NCBI RefSeq assembly: GCF_946190375.1
Contig: NZ_CAMIAF010000007.1
Span: 39,447-103,446 of the forward strand
DNA length: 64,000 nucleotides
Origin: Streptococcus mitis
Lineage (GTDB): Bacteria; Bacillota; Bacilli; Lactobacillales; Streptococcaceae
Reading direction: 5' to 3'
Part shown: positions 8,346 to 17,685 of the stretch, in pieces
How positions within the stretch are numbered: position 1 is the stretch's first letter
How the letters are laid out: each line of letters starts with the position of its first letter
Position numbers and translations under genes: made by a program
The notes under the pieces: generated by a model
Databases searched by the model: none
What the model was told of the DNA's origin: nothing
The model's input: the letters and a program-made list of their open reading frames with translations, nothing else

Positions 8346-9104
8346 TCACGAACGTTTCCATTTAATAACATATTTTTCACTAATATCGACCAGCTTCATA
8401 CCGAGAAGACTGATAATCGATACCAGAATAATAATAGCAAACATGGTATCATACTGAAACAGTTTCTTGGACTGAATCATGTAGACACCTAGACCCTCAA
8501 AGCCTCCCAACCACTCAGATACCACTGTTGTGATAAAGGCGTAGGAGACACTGACCCTCAGACCTGCATAAAAGTAAGGCAAGCTGACTGGGATTTTAAA
8601 ATGCCACAGGATTTGCCAAGGCTTGGCCCGCATCAGACTAAACAAGGTCAGCATATCCTTGTCACAATGCCTAAAACCGTCCAAAATACTGACAATGATT
8701 GGAAAGGTTGTCGTCAAGATAATCAAGACAATCTTGGGCAAAATCCCATAACCTAGCCACAAGACCAGAATAGGGGCTATGGCAATGGTCGGAATGGTCT
8801 GAACAACCACCATCATAGGGTAAATCAGGTCATTGAGCCAAGTCAAACTATCCATAAGTACAGCCATGAGACAGGCAATCAAGACTCCCAAAATCAGTCC
8901 CAATAAAGCCACTCTCAAGGTCGCCCAGCTATGGTGCCAGAGAAATTCTCTATCACGAACAAAGGCCTGGAGAATTTCAAGAGGTGTCGGCAGGATAAAC
9001 TTGGGGAGAAGTTTAAGAAAACCTGCTAACTGCCAGATTGACAAGACTCCTAGAAAGCCCAATAGACTAATGTGTCGTCTCAGTATACTTTTCAAGTTTC
9101 TCAT
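8346..9104 (-). CDS. thiX: ABC transporter permease, thiamine-precursor type
   Basis: A 252-residue inner-membrane permease of the SsuC/ThiX family with about six hydrophobic segments and the cytoplasmic coupling loop around RAKPWQILWHFKIPVSLPYFYAGLR read as separate pieces in the middle third. I chose the ATG at 9104; the frame also allows a TTG one codon earlier. The gene starts inside the last codons of the thiamine-binding protein gene, so translation is likely coupled. It pairs with the binding protein and ATPase downstream. Confidence 0.85.
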   Translation of the reverse strand: MRNLKSILRRHISLLGFLGVLSIWQLAGFLKLLPKFILPTPLEILQAFVRDREFLWHHSWATLRVALLGLILGVLIACLMAVLMDSLTWLNDLIYPMMVVVQTIPTIAIAPILVLWLGYGILPKIVLIILTTTFPIIVSILDGFRHCDKDMLTLFSLMRAKPWQILWHFKIPVSLPYFYAGLRVSVSYAFITTVVSEWLGGFEGLGVYMIQSKKLFQYDTMFAIIILVSIISLLGMKLVDISEKYVIKWKRS

Positions 9105-9357
9105 CAATACTTAAAATCTCTCCTACATTTATTTTGACATTGGCAAAGACATTATCTGCCTCCTGTCCTGCCACCTCTAGCGCTTCTTTGAGAATGCGCA
9201 TAAGCTCATCAAACTCCCCTTCCAAGACTGTTTCAAATGGTGTCACTACCATGGTCACTTCTTGAGCTTGCAGATAAGCAATGACCTGATCGATAACAGC
9301 AATCCGATTAATCCCCTGTGTTAGGGGTAAAACTTGCAAGGCAATGCTTGCTTTCAT
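9067..9357 (-). CDS. Thiamine-binding protein (MTH1187/YkoF-like, DUF77)
   Basis: A 96-residue cytoplasmic protein of the small ferredoxin-fold family known as DUF77 or thiamine-binding protein. It opens with MKASIALQVLPLTQG and keeps the central FETVLEGEFDELM segment. It is the first gene after the TPP riboswitch, with the ribosome site AGGAGG 7 bases upstream. In other bacteria this family binds thiamine or HMP and is linked to thiamine transport; its precise role here is not known. Confidence 0.8.
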   Translation of the reverse strand: MKASIALQVLPLTQGINRIAVIDQVIAYLQAQEVTMVVTPFETVLEGEFDELMRILKEALEVAGQEADNVFANVKINVGEILSIDEKLEKYTETTH

Positions 9358-9389
9358 AAAAACCTCCTCTTCTCGTTTTCCTTTTTACA

Positions 9390-9424
9390 AAAAGAAAAAC
9401 CTTTACCATATATGGAAAAAGGTC
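9390..9424 (-). terminator. Riboswitch-controlled terminator
   Basis: Minus-strand hairpin with arms ACCTTTTTCCATA and TATGGTAAAGGT followed by TTTTTCTTTTT, placed between the TPP aptamer and the first gene. This is the expected expression platform: ligand-bound aptamer lets it form. Confidence 0.8.
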
Positions 9425-9435
9425 AAGAATAGACT

Positions 9436-9522
9436 AAGTATCGTTCCCTCCGCTGGCATTACCCAGATCAGGTGCGGTCGAAGTTTAACACTTCCTCTCA
9501 GACTGTACACAGACTCCCATAT
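9436..9522 (-). promoter_or_regulatory. TPP (THI-box) riboswitch
   Basis: The minus strand contains the conserved aptamer segments CTGAGAGG and ACCTGATCTGGGTAATGCCA followed by GCGGAGGGAACG, in order and at normal spacing, with a variable arm between. This is the thiamine pyrophosphate aptamer; it heads the four-gene transporter operon and should shut it off when TPP is plentiful. Confidence 0.95.
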
Positions 9523-9579
9523 ATTATATGGACATATGATAGCGCAAAATAAAAAAAATGTCAAGGAAACTGCTTACAG

Positions 9580-9606
9580 AAAAGAGCAGGAAAAATTTCC
9601 TACTCC
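9580..9606 (-). terminator. Terminator after cbpD
   Basis: Minus-strand stem GAGTAGGAAA / TTTCCTGCTC followed by TTTTC, beginning just past the cbpD stop. Confidence 0.75.
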
Positions 9607-9612
9607 AATTTT

Positions 9613-10734
9613 CTATACTCGTTCTCCATCACTATTTACTCTGTAGCCATCCACCGTCGTATTGACAGCTAAGGCACCTGAAGAGTAAGAATAATACCAC
9701 TTACCAGAGACTTGATACCATCCTGTTTTCATTGCTCCTGAACTATCCAGATAATACCACAGACCATTTTCCTTTAACCAACCTGTCTGCATTTCACCAG
9801 ATGATTTCAAATAATACCAGCTAGAACCGTCTTTCAACCAGCCCGTTGATTTAGAGCCATTTGATTTGAAATGATACCAACTACCATTTATTTTTTTCCA
9901 ACCAACAGTCAGAACATCATTGGAACTACCTTCTGTTTGAATCTGCGATGACACAACCTCCTCTAACTGAATATAGCGACGACTTCCACTATAAGATATA
10001 TAACTCAACCACTTGTACCCATCTTTTTCAAGTATCTGATCATAATGAACACTCTCACCTGGAGAATAATAGGCAATTGAAGTTGCACTAGCTAAAGGTT
10101 GATTTTTAATAGCTGCCTTATTCTTAAAATAATGTGTTCCTCCTGAAGAAGACAAAGGTTGACTATTGAATACGTTGCTACTACTTACGACATTCCCTCC
10201 ATCCAAATCTTTAAAATGAATAAATCCTGCCATTGTATTCGCTTTTATAATTCGTTTATTGTAGGATCCTGTATAACCATAGTTGTATTCCTCAATTTCT
10301 ATATTATCCCCCATTACATTTGAAACCCAAGCAACATGACCATATCCTCCTGCAGTAGACCAAGCAATAGATCCAATCGTTGGTACACTATCTACACGAT
10401 AGCCTTCACGACGAGCACGATACCCCCATTCATTCGCATTTCCATAAGCTCCTGGAATCTCAAAACCATTGACACTACTCAAGCGAAAGGCTGCAAATGA
10501 AGTACACTGACGAGAGTACATGCGCCACTTATCAATTTCCTGACTCCCATTTTTATAGTAAGTAGGATAATCATCCCCACGCGCAATCGATCCATTTCCT
10601 CCAGAATAGGAATAGGCATATACACTATCACTCGCTACTAGCATCAATCCTACTGCTAAAAAAGGAACAACCTTTTTAACTGATTTTCTCAAAGAAAATC
10701 CTGTCTCTGTTACTTTGAATGGTAAAACTTTCAT
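9613..10734 (-). CDS. cbpD: Choline-binding CHAP murein hydrolase, CbpD-like
   Basis: Secreted 373-residue lysin used in competence-linked killing of non-competent siblings. A signal peptide ends near residue 40 (SVYA). A CHAP domain follows (about 41-175) with the catalytic pair C77 (RQCTSF) and H133 (YGHVAWV). One SH3b-like segment spans about 190-262, then about four choline-binding repeats (GWKKINGSWYHF and similar) to residue 373, ending in a DGYRVNSDG-type cap. Pneumococcal CbpD is about 448 residues with two SH3b domains, so this one is shorter by one. A ComX box precedes the gene. Confidence 0.92.
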   Translation of the reverse strand: MKVLPFKVTETGFSLRKSVKKVVPFLAVGLMLVASDSVYAYSYSGGNGSIARGDDYPTYYKNGSQEIDKWRMYSRQCTSFAAFRLSSVNGFEIPGAYGNANEWGYRARREGYRVDSVPTIGSIAWSTAGGYGHVAWVSNVMGDNIEIEEYNYGYTGSYNKRIIKANTMAGFIHFKDLDGGNVVSSSNVFNSQPLSSSGGTHYFKNKAAIKNQPLASATSIAYYSPGESVHYDQILEKDGYKWLSYISYSGSRRYIQLEEVVSSQIQTEGSSNDVLTVGWKKINGSWYHFKSNGSKSTGWLKDGSSWYYLKSSGEMQTGWLKENGLWYYLDSSGAMKTGWYQVSGKWYYSYSSGALAVNTTVDGYRVNSDGERV

Positions 10735-10783
10735 TCTTCCTCCTTGAAAAATAATATAAATCGAAGATTGCCTTCACTTAAAC

Positions 10784-10800
10784 TATTCGGAGAAAAAAGA
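10784..10800 (-). promoter_or_regulatory. ComX box of cbpD
   Basis: Minus-strand TCCGAATA at 10791-10784, preceded by T-rich sequence, matches the late-competence promoter TNCGAATA. It lies 50 bases before the cbpD ATG, and its T-tract coincides with the T-tail of the veg terminator. Confidence 0.85.
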
Positions 10801-10824
10801 AAAAGTGAGAAAATTTCTCACTTT
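10792..10824 (-). terminator. Terminator after veg
   Basis: Perfect stem AAAGTGAGAAA / TTTCTCACTTT, followed on the minus strand by TTCTTTTTTCTC. It overlaps the end of veg and runs directly into the cbpD competence promoter. Confidence 0.85.
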
Positions 10825-11089
10825 AGTCAAGATAATGAATCAAATTCTTTTCTGTAAGGATATCTGAGTAAGTAAAGGATTCAACGTAAACATTAGCTTG
10901 TTTATCTCCTTCAACGTTCCCAAATTCAACGATAAATAGGGATGGATAAACCTCAATTAGCTTACCCAATCTATTTTTTTGGCGCTTACGACCATTCTCC
11001 AAAGTCATTTCTACGACTTGTCCCTCATGTGCCTTGATTTCTTCTTTGATTTTTTTCATCTTGGCTACATCTGTAAATGCATCTGACAT
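10823..11089 (-). CDS. veg: Veg-family protein (DUF1021)
   Basis: An 88-residue small protein of the Veg family, widespread in Firmicutes. A helical start (MKKIKEEIKAHEGQVVEMTLENGRKR, in pieces) is followed by a beta-rich part (YPSLFIVEFGNV...NVYVESFTYSDILT). In Bacillus subtilis Veg affects biofilm gene expression, but its biochemical role is unsettled. It follows the dnaB stop by one base and likely shares that transcript. Confidence 0.88.
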   Translation of the reverse strand: MSDAFTDVAKMKKIKEEIKAHEGQVVEMTLENGRKRQKNRLGKLIEVYPSLFIVEFGNVEGDKQANVYVESFTYSDILTEKNLIHYLD

Positions 11090-11090
11090 C

Positions 11091-12443
11091 TTATGCCTCC
11101 CTCTTTGAGATACTTGAAAATTTATTGTATTCTTTTTGGAAAATTAATTCCACCGTTCCACGAGCTCCACTACGGTTTTTCTCGATAATAACTTCTACCT
11201 TATTATTCGGTATGCCTTCCTCTTCTTCACCACCACGCTCATAGTAATCGTCGCGATAAAGAAAGGCTACGATATCAGCGTCCTGCTCAATAGACCCAGA
11301 TTCACGAATATCAGACAAGACCGGTCTCTTATCCTGACGTTGTTCTACACCACGAGAAAGCTGACTTAGAGCGATTACTGGAACCTTCAGTTCCTTAGCT
11401 AAAATTTTCAACTGACGTGAAATTTCTGAAACCTCTTGTTGACGATTTTCCCGACCAGTTCCCGTGATAAGCTGCAAATAGTCTATTAAAATCAAACCAA
11501 GATTGCCCGTTTCTTGAGCCAGTTTACGAGAACGAGAACGAATCTCTGTAATCCGAATCCCTGGCGTATCATCGATATAGATACTTGCATTCGCTAGATT
11601 CCCTTGAGCAATGGTATACTTTTGCCATTCCTCATCAGTCAATTGACCCGTACGGATAGAATAGGATTCCACCAAACCTTCTGCAGCTAACATACGGTCT
11701 ACTAGACTTTCCGCACCCATTTCGAGTGAAAAAATAGCAACTGTTTTGTCCAACTTAGTCCCAATATTCTGAGCAATATTCAAGGCAAAGGCTGTCTTAC
11801 CAACCGCCGGACGGGCTGCTAGGATAATCAACTCCTCCTCATGAAGTCCAGTCGTCATATGATCCAAGTCACGATAGCCTGTCGCAATACCTGTAATATC
11901 GGTCGTTTGTTGCGAGCGAGCTTCCAGATTTCCAAAGTTGACATTCAACACATCTCGAATATTCTTAAATCCACTTCGATTAGCATTTTCGCTGACATCA
12001 ATCAGGCCTTTTTCTGCCTGAGCAATGATTTCATCAGCTGGTTGCGAAGCCTCGTAAGCTTGATTGACAGACTCTGTCAACTTAGCGATTAATCGCCGTA
12101 ACATAGCCTTTTCTGCAACAATTTTAGCATAATACTCCGCATTAGCAGAAGTTGGCACAGAATTGACAATCTCAACCAGGTAAGACAAGCCACCAATATT
12201 CTGCAAATCACCTTGATTATCAAGGATAGTACGAACCGTTGTTGCATCTATGGCATCCCCACGATCGGATAAATCGACCATAGCTTGGAAAATCAAACGA
12301 TGGGCATACTTAAAAAAGTCTCGAGACTCAATATATTCTCGCACAAAAACAAGCTTGCTCTCGTCAATAAAGATAGCCCCTAAAACGGATTGCTCAGCTA
12401 AGATATCTTGAGGTTGTACTCGTAACTCTTCTACTTCTGCCAT
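11091..12443 (-). CDS. dnaB: Replicative DNA helicase (DnaB-type)
   Basis: Hexameric helicase of 450 residues that unwinds the replication fork; often called dnaC in streptococci. The N-terminal primase-interaction domain (about 10-110) is followed by a linker and a RecA-like core with Walker A ARPAVGKTAFAL and Walker B LILIDYLQL. The later motif SDIRESGSIEQDADI is also typical. It follows rplI by 43 bases on the same strand, giving a gdpP-rplI-dnaB-veg cluster as in many Firmicutes. Confidence 0.97.
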   Translation of the reverse strand: MAEVEELRVQPQDILAEQSVLGAIFIDESKLVFVREYIESRDFFKYAHRLIFQAMVDLSDRGDAIDATTVRTILDNQGDLQNIGGLSYLVEIVNSVPTSANAEYYAKIVAEKAMLRRLIAKLTESVNQAYEASQPADEIIAQAEKGLIDVSENANRSGFKNIRDVLNVNFGNLEARSQQTTDITGIATGYRDLDHMTTGLHEEELIILAARPAVGKTAFALNIAQNIGTKLDKTVAIFSLEMGAESLVDRMLAAEGLVESYSIRTGQLTDEEWQKYTIAQGNLANASIYIDDTPGIRITEIRSRSRKLAQETGNLGLILIDYLQLITGTGRENRQQEVSEISRQLKILAKELKVPVIALSQLSRGVEQRQDKRPVLSDIRESGSIEQDADIVAFLYRDDYYERGGEEEEGIPNNKVEVIIEKNRSGARGTVELIFQKEYNKFSSISKREA

Positions 12444-12486
12444 CAGACTTCCCTTCCTTTTACAATCTTGTCAAGAAAGTGTAAAT

Positions 12487-12939
12487 TTACCCTTCTTTCA
12501 CACGAAGATTGATCACACTTGTGATATCTTGATAGATTTTCACTGGTACATCAATCAAACCAACTGCTCGAATCGGAGCTTGTACTTGAATATGACGTTT
12601 ATCAATCTTAATTCCAAATTGCTTTTGCAGTTCTTCTGCAATCTTCTTATTGGTAATTGAACCAAAGGTACGACCATCTGGACCAACTTTTTCAACAAAT
12701 TCTACAACTGTTTCTTCTGCTTCTAGTTGGGCTTTAATTGCTTTTGCTTCTGCAATCATCTCAGCGTGAGCTTTTTCTTCAGATTTTTGTTTACCACGAA
12801 GCTCACCTACCGCTTGAGCAGTCGCTTCTTTGGCTAGATTCTTTTTGATAAGAAAGTTTTGCGCATACCCTGTTGGTACTTCCTTAATTTCGCCTTTTTT
12901 ACCTTTTCCTTTAACATCTGCTAAAAAGATTACTTTCAT
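12487..12939 (-). CDS. rplI: 50S ribosomal protein L9
   Basis: A 150-residue ribosomal protein binding 23S rRNA. It has the conserved N-terminal domain [18 protein letters not shown]...[11 protein letters not shown], a long central helix and the C-terminal domain with GRTFGSIT. Its start overlaps the gdpP stop by four bases (ATGA), so translation is coupled. Normal length. Confidence 0.98.
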   Translation of the reverse strand: MKVIFLADVKGKGKKGEIKEVPTGYAQNFLIKKNLAKEATAQAVGELRGKQKSEEKAHAEMIAEAKAIKAQLEAEETVVEFVEKVGPDGRTFGSITNKKIAEELQKQFGIKIDKRHIQVQAPIRAVGLIDVPVKIYQDITSVINLRVKEG

Positions 12940-14909
12940 TCTTCTTTCTCCTTTTCCTTTATTTCATTTAATACAATTTCTGTCAGTTTTTCACCTGCTT
13001 CTGACAAGGTTGAATCCTTAATTTGAGCTGCTGCCAAATTAAAGTGGCCTCCACCTCCCAGCTCTTCCATGATCCGTTGTACATTCAGTTTACTACGACT
13101 TCGAGCTGAGATAGAGATAAATCCTTGTGTATTCTTCGCAAGAACAAAACTCGCTTCAATACCTGACATAGCTAACATGGCATCTGCTGCCTTACTAATA
13201 ACAACCGTATCATAGCATTTCGAGTCCTTAGCCTCTGCTATCAGTACATCTGAACCTAATTTACGTCCCTGTAAAATCAGTTCATTGACCTCACGATATT
13301 CTTCAAAATCTGTCGCAGCGATTTCTTGGATAGCAATACTATCACTTCCTCTCGTTCTGAGATAGCTAGCAACATCAAATGTCCGACTAGTCACTCGTGA
13401 GGTGAAATTTTTAGTATCCAGCATCATACCAGCCATTAAAACACTTGCTTGCATACGACTCAAACGATTTTTCTTAGAATTCTGGAACTGAATCAATTCC
13501 GTTACCAACTCACTGGCACTACTTGCACCACTTTCGATATAAGTAATAACCGCATTATCTGGAAAATCCTGATCCCTTCTATGGTGGTCAATAACAATAG
13601 TTTGGGTAAATAAATCATAAAATTCTTTCGATAAAGTTAAAGCTGTCTTTGAATGGTCTACAAGAATCAACAAAGAACGATTGGTTACCATCCCCATTGC
13701 ATCCTTAACAGACAACAACTTCGTAACTCCTTCTTTTTCTAAGAATGAAACAGCTCGTTCAATATCCGGCGACATTTGTTCTTCATCATAAAGAGCATAA
13801 CTATTTTCTGTTACATTACTAGCAAATAACTGCATACCTACAGCAGAACCCAAAGCATCCATATCAAGGTTTTTATGACCAACTACAAAAACCTGATCTA
13901 CACTTCTAATTTTATCTGAAATAGCTGTCATCATAGCGCGCGTACGTGTCCTTGTACGCTTGATTGACGCCGCAGATCCACCACCAAAATAAACGGGATT
14001 TTTCGTTTCGTCATTCTCCTTGACAACCACTTGGTCGCCACCACGCACTTCAGCCAAGTTTAAGTTGAGCAATGCAACTTTCCCTATCTCATCATGATTT
14101 CCATCACCATAAGAAAATCCCATACTTAAGGTCAAGGGCAACTGTCTCTGTTTCGACTCTTCTCTGAAAGAATCAATAACAGAAAATTTATCGTTCATCA
14201 ATCCCTCAAGCACCGTGTAGTCCGTAAATAGATAAAAGCGATCCATACTTACTCGACGGGAGAACATGGCATGTTTACCAGCAAATTCTGAAACAAAATT
14301 GGCTACAAAACTATTGATATGACTGATATCAGACTCCGATGTTTCATCTTCTAAATCATCATAGTTGTCAACGGAAACGATCCCAATCACAGGTCGACTC
14401 GTTACTAACTCAACAGTCGCTTCGTATTCTCCAGACACATCAAAGAAGTAAAGAACTCCAGACACCTTGTCCATATGAACCGAATAGCGGGTCTCACCCA
14501 AGGTAGCATAAGAACCTGGATTTCCTACCGATGCCTTGATAATTGTTTGAATTAATGCCACATCAATCTCGCCCACTTCATTAGTCAAAATCAATTCAGC
14601 ATAAGGATTAAACCATTCAACTTCACCTGACGACAAGTCTAATTTAATAACTCCGACAGGCATCTGTTCTAACAAGGTTGTCAAACTTTCTTCAGCTTGG
14701 TGGTTTACATACTGGATTTGTTCTACTTCACTCCTTGAGTAGTAGTCTCTCTGATGGATGAATAGTAAAATATATGAACCCAAAATAAGTAGCAAAAGAA
14801 ATAGCGTTACCAGTGTATTCGTTACAAAAACAAGTTGCACAGATAGCACTCCGAACGCCACTATTCCTAATATTAAGGGGAAAATAGGACTTACATAAAA
14901 TTTTTTCAT
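12936..14909 (-). CDS. gdpP: Cyclic-di-AMP phosphodiesterase GdpP (Pde1)
   Basis: Membrane-bound enzyme that hydrolyses c-di-AMP to pApA. From the ATG at 14909 it has 657 residues: two membrane segments (about 8-55), a PAS-like domain, a degenerate GGDEF-like domain, then DHH ([19 protein letters not shown]) and DHHA1 with GGGGHFN. The frame could begin seven codons earlier, but AGAGG precedes 14909. Coupled to rplI. Loss of this gene is known to alter beta-lactam tolerance in related species; nothing here looks broken. Confidence 0.96.
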   Translation of the reverse strand: MKKFYVSPIFPLILGIVAFGVLSVQLVFVTNTLVTLFLLLLILGSYILLFIHQRDYYSRSEVEQIQYVNHQAEESLTTLLEQMPVGVIKLDLSSGEVEWFNPYAELILTNEVGEIDVALIQTIIKASVGNPGSYATLGETRYSVHMDKVSGVLYFFDVSGEYEATVELVTSRPVIGIVSVDNYDDLEDETSESDISHINSFVANFVSEFAGKHAMFSRRVSMDRFYLFTDYTVLEGLMNDKFSVIDSFREESKQRQLPLTLSMGFSYGDGNHDEIGKVALLNLNLAEVRGGDQVVVKENDETKNPVYFGGGSAASIKRTRTRTRAMMTAISDKIRSVDQVFVVGHKNLDMDALGSAVGMQLFASNVTENSYALYDEEQMSPDIERAVSFLEKEGVTKLLSVKDAMGMVTNRSLLILVDHSKTALTLSKEFYDLFTQTIVIDHHRRDQDFPDNAVITYIESGASSASELVTELIQFQNSKKNRLSRMQASVLMAGMMLDTKNFTSRVTSRTFDVASYLRTRGSDSIAIQEIAATDFEEYREVNELILQGRKLGSDVLIAEAKDSKCYDTVVISKAADAMLAMSGIEASFVLAKNTQGFISISARSRSKLNVQRIMEELGGGGHFNLAAAQIKDSTLSEAGEKLTEIVLNEIKEKEKEE

Positions 14910-14993
14910 TCCAAACCTCTTGGCACCCATTATACCATAATAACCACCAAAAAGCGACTTTTTAAAAGTGTAATCAGTAATTCTATCAATTAT

Positions 14994-15029
14994 AAGAAAA
15001 AGGAGGTTTACAATTCAGTAAACCTTCCT
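14994..15029 (-). terminator. Terminator after hpf
   Basis: Minus-strand stem AGGAAGGTTTAC / GTAAACCTCCT with a six-base loop, then TTTTTCTTAT. Confidence 0.8.
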
Positions 15030-15044
15030 TTACACATATTGAAA

Positions 15045-15593
15045 TTAAGATTCTTTAACTTCTAACAAACCAATTTCGCCATCCTCACGACGATAAATCA
15101 CATTGGTTGTCTGATCTTCAACATCCACATAGATAAAGAAATCATGTCCCAACAAATCCATCTGTAGAATAGCTTCTTCCAAATCCATTGGTTTTAAATC
15201 AATTTGTTTTGAACGAACAACTCTAGATTGGACAACATTTGGATCTTCCACCAAAGCATCTGTAAATAATTGACTAGTTGCTACCTTAGTTTTATTTTTA
15301 CGCTCGATTTTTGTTTTATTTTTACGAATCTGACGTTCAATTTTATCGGTTACAAGGTCAATTGAACCATACATATCTTGAGACACATCTTCTGCACGAA
15401 GAGTAATTGAGCCAAGCGGAATCGTTACTTCCACTTTAGCAGTTTTTTCACGATACACCTTCAAGTTAACTCGAGCATCCAACTCTTGTTCAGCTTGAAA
15501 ATACTTTTCGATCTTTTCGAGTTTAGAAACTACATAATCACGAATTGCTTCTGTTACTTCTAGGTTTTCACCACGGATACTATATTTAATCAT
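15045..15593 (-). CDS. hpf: Ribosome hibernation promoting factor, long form
   Basis: A 182-residue protein that dimerises 70S ribosomes in stationary phase. The N-terminal S30AE domain (MIKYSIRGENLEVTEAIRDY...) covers about 1-100. The C-terminal dimerisation domain (MDLEEAILQMDLLGHDFFIYV) marks it as long HPF rather than the short YfiA form. Located 79 bases after comFC on the same strand, it may be partly read from the competence promoter but probably has its own. Confidence 0.95.
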   Translation of the reverse strand: MIKYSIRGENLEVTEAIRDYVVSKLEKIEKYFQAEQELDARVNLKVYREKTAKVEVTIPLGSITLRAEDVSQDMYGSIDLVTDKIERQIRKNKTKIERKNKTKVATSQLFTDALVEDPNVVQSRVVRSKQIDLKPMDLEEAILQMDLLGHDFFIYVDVEDQTTNVIYRREDGEIGLLEVKES

Positions 15594-15672
15594 ATGAGTA
15601 CCTTCTTTCTAAACATTTTTGTTTTTCTGATTTCATTATAACGCTTTCATTTTATTTTTGCAAATTTTTTCC

Positions 15673-16335
15673 TCATCTTACAAGGGAAAATGTTTTCACA
15701 TCCTCAGCACCCGCTTCTTCCAGCAGTCTCTTCACACGATTTATAGTTGTTCCAGTAGTATAAATATCATCTATAAGTAGGATTTTTTTAGGAATAGTGA
15801 CTCCACTTTTAATAAAGAAAGGAAATTCTGTCTCCAAACGCTCTGAGCGACTTTTAGAAGAACTAGCTCGCTCTTCTCTCTTTTCTAATAAATCCAGATA
15901 CGCAAAGCCTGCTGCATCAACTAAACCTTCAACCTGATTAAATCCTCTATCAGCATATCTATCAGGACTTAGGGGAATTACAACAAATTGATACTCTTTG
16001 TACTTTTTTAACTCCTCACTTAAAAATGAAGCGAACACTTTTCTTAAAAGGAAGTCTCCATCAAACTTATACCGACTGAAAAAATCCTTCATAGCTTGAT
16101 TGTAAGTAAAAATCGCTCTATGACTGACTTCAACTCCTTCTTTACACCAAAATTGACAATCTTGACACTTCGTTGACAATCCTGTTTTCATACAGTTTGG
16201 ACAGTACTCTTCTCCAATTCTCTCAAAAGTAGAATCACAATCTAAACAAAGACAGGAGACATCATTCTTCAGAAGTAAGAGACTACTGAAAGTTAAAACA
16301 GCCTTTATAATCTGCCCACATAACAAACACTTCAT
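15673..16335 (-). CDS. comFC: ComF-family phosphoribosyltransferase-like protein ComFC
   Basis: A 220-residue late-competence protein needed for efficient transformation. It begins with zinc-finger cysteine pairs (CLLCG, CLDC, CPNC, CQDC) and ends in a type I phosphoribosyltransferase fold with the PRPP loop LLIDDIYTTGTT. It overlaps comFA by four bases and is thought to act with the ComFA helicase on incoming DNA in the cytoplasm. Confidence 0.95.
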   Translation of the reverse strand: MKCLLCGQIIKAVLTFSSLLLLKNDVSCLCLDCDSTFERIGEEYCPNCMKTGLSTKCQDCQFWCKEGVEVSHRAIFTYNQAMKDFFSRYKFDGDFLLRKVFASFLSEELKKYKEYQFVVIPLSPDRYADRGFNQVEGLVDAAGFAYLDLLEKREERASSSKSRSERLETEFPFFIKSGVTIPKKILLIDDIYTTGTTINRVKRLLEEAGAEDVKTFSLVR

Positions 16336-17630
16336 AGACCCGCCTCCTTATTCATCTGTTGAATTTCCTTAATTGCCTTCTTGATTGAAGTATTTAACCC
16401 ATCATGGAAAAAAAGCAAATCTCCTGTCGGTCTGTCCATACTCCGACCGACACGTCCTCCAATCTGTATTAAACTAGACTTGGTAAACAGACGATGATTG
16501 GCCTCTACTACGAAAACATCCACACAAGGAAAGGTAACTCCACGCTCCAATATTGTCGTACTGATAAGTATTGTCAGTTCTCCATCTCGAAAAGCTTGCA
16601 CCTGCTCTAATCGATCTTCCGTAACTGAAGACACAAAACCAATTTTCTCATGCGGAAATTCCTTCTGTAAGACTTCTTTTAATTGCTCCCCTTTCTTAAT
16701 TTCTGAAGCAAAAATGAGTAACGGATAAGCTGTCTTTCTCTGATTCTTAATATAAGTCTTTAACTTTGATGACAAACGATTCTTATCCAAATAGCGATTA
16801 AAATCCGATAACCAAACTGGCTTAGGAATAATCAATGGATTTCCATGAAATCGTCTAGGCAAACTCAACCTTTTTAATTCTCCTAAACGAACCTTCCTAT
16901 CTAACTCATCGGTAGAAGTCGCTGTTAAAAAGATTCTCAAGCCATTCTCCTTTACACTATTCTTGACAGCATGGTAAAGCGTGGGATTGTCAACATAAGG
17001 AAAGGCATCTACTTCATCCACTATCAGCAAATCAAAAGCTTGATAAAACTTCAATAACTGATGGGTCGTCGCAACAACTAGTGGTGTTCGAAAATACGGC
17101 TCTGATTCTCCGTGTAGTAAAGATATCTCGCAAGCAAAATCATCTTGCAGGCGCTTGTACAGCTCCAAACAAACATCTATGCGAGGACTGGCCAAACACA
17201 CTGCACCACCCCTATTAATCACCTTAGCCACAACTTGATAAATCATTTCTGTCTTTCCAGCCCCTGTCACCGCATGAACTAAAGTTGGCTCTTGCTTCTC
17301 TACTGCTCGAATCAGTCCCTCTGACACCTTCTCTTGAAAAGGAGTTAATTGACCACGCCATTTAAGAACATCTTGCTTCGGAAAATCCTCCTGTGGGAAA
17401 TAGTATAAAGCTTGATCACTCCTGACTCGCTTCATAATTAAGCACTCCCGACAATAGTAAGCACCAATGGGCAAATACCATTCTTCTAGAATAGTACTAT
17501 TACAACGTTGACAGAAAAGTTTCCCCTTCTCCTTTCTCATTGCTGGAAATTTCTCCGCCAACTGACGTTCCTCTTCTGTTAATTCATTCTCCGTAAACAA
17601 ACGACCGAGATAATTTGGATTTACTTTCAT
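16332..17630 (-). CDS. comFA: Competence DNA helicase/translocase ComFA
   Basis: A 432-residue superfamily 2 ATPase that drives single-stranded DNA uptake. An N-terminal four-cysteine zinc finger (CQRC...CREC, about 39-66) precedes the helicase core with Walker A AVTGAGKTE, the box IVDEVDAF and the late motif QIGGRVGRS. It is the first gene of comFA-comFC. The ComX box ends only seven bases before the ATG, so the mRNA would have almost no leader. The MKVNPNYLGRLF start matches the family. Confidence 0.95.
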   Translation of the reverse strand: MKVNPNYLGRLFTENELTEEERQLAEKFPAMRKEKGKLFCQRCNSTILEEWYLPIGAYYCRECLIMKRVRSDQALYYFPQEDFPKQDVLKWRGQLTPFQEKVSEGLIRAVEKQEPTLVHAVTGAGKTEMIYQVVAKVINRGGAVCLASPRIDVCLELYKRLQDDFACEISLLHGESEPYFRTPLVVATTHQLLKFYQAFDLLIVDEVDAFPYVDNPTLYHAVKNSVKENGLRIFLTATSTDELDRKVRLGELKRLSLPRRFHGNPLIIPKPVWLSDFNRYLDKNRLSSKLKTYIKNQRKTAYPLLIFASEIKKGEQLKEVLQKEFPHEKIGFVSSVTEDRLEQVQAFRDGELTILISTTILERGVTFPCVDVFVVEANHRLFTKSSLIQIGGRVGRSMDRPTGDLLFFHDGLNTSIKKAIKEIQQMNKEAGL

Positions 17631-17637
17631 ACTTCTT

Positions 17638-17650
17638 TATTCGTAAAAAC
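17638..17650 (-). promoter_or_regulatory. ComX box of comFA-comFC
   Basis: Minus-strand TTTTTACGAATA; the core TACGAATA occupies 17645-17638 and is a perfect match to the late-competence box, just before the comFA ATG at 17630. Confidence 0.92.
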
Positions 17651-17685
17651 TAGCACTTTAGATGATTTTTTAGTACAATTAAATC

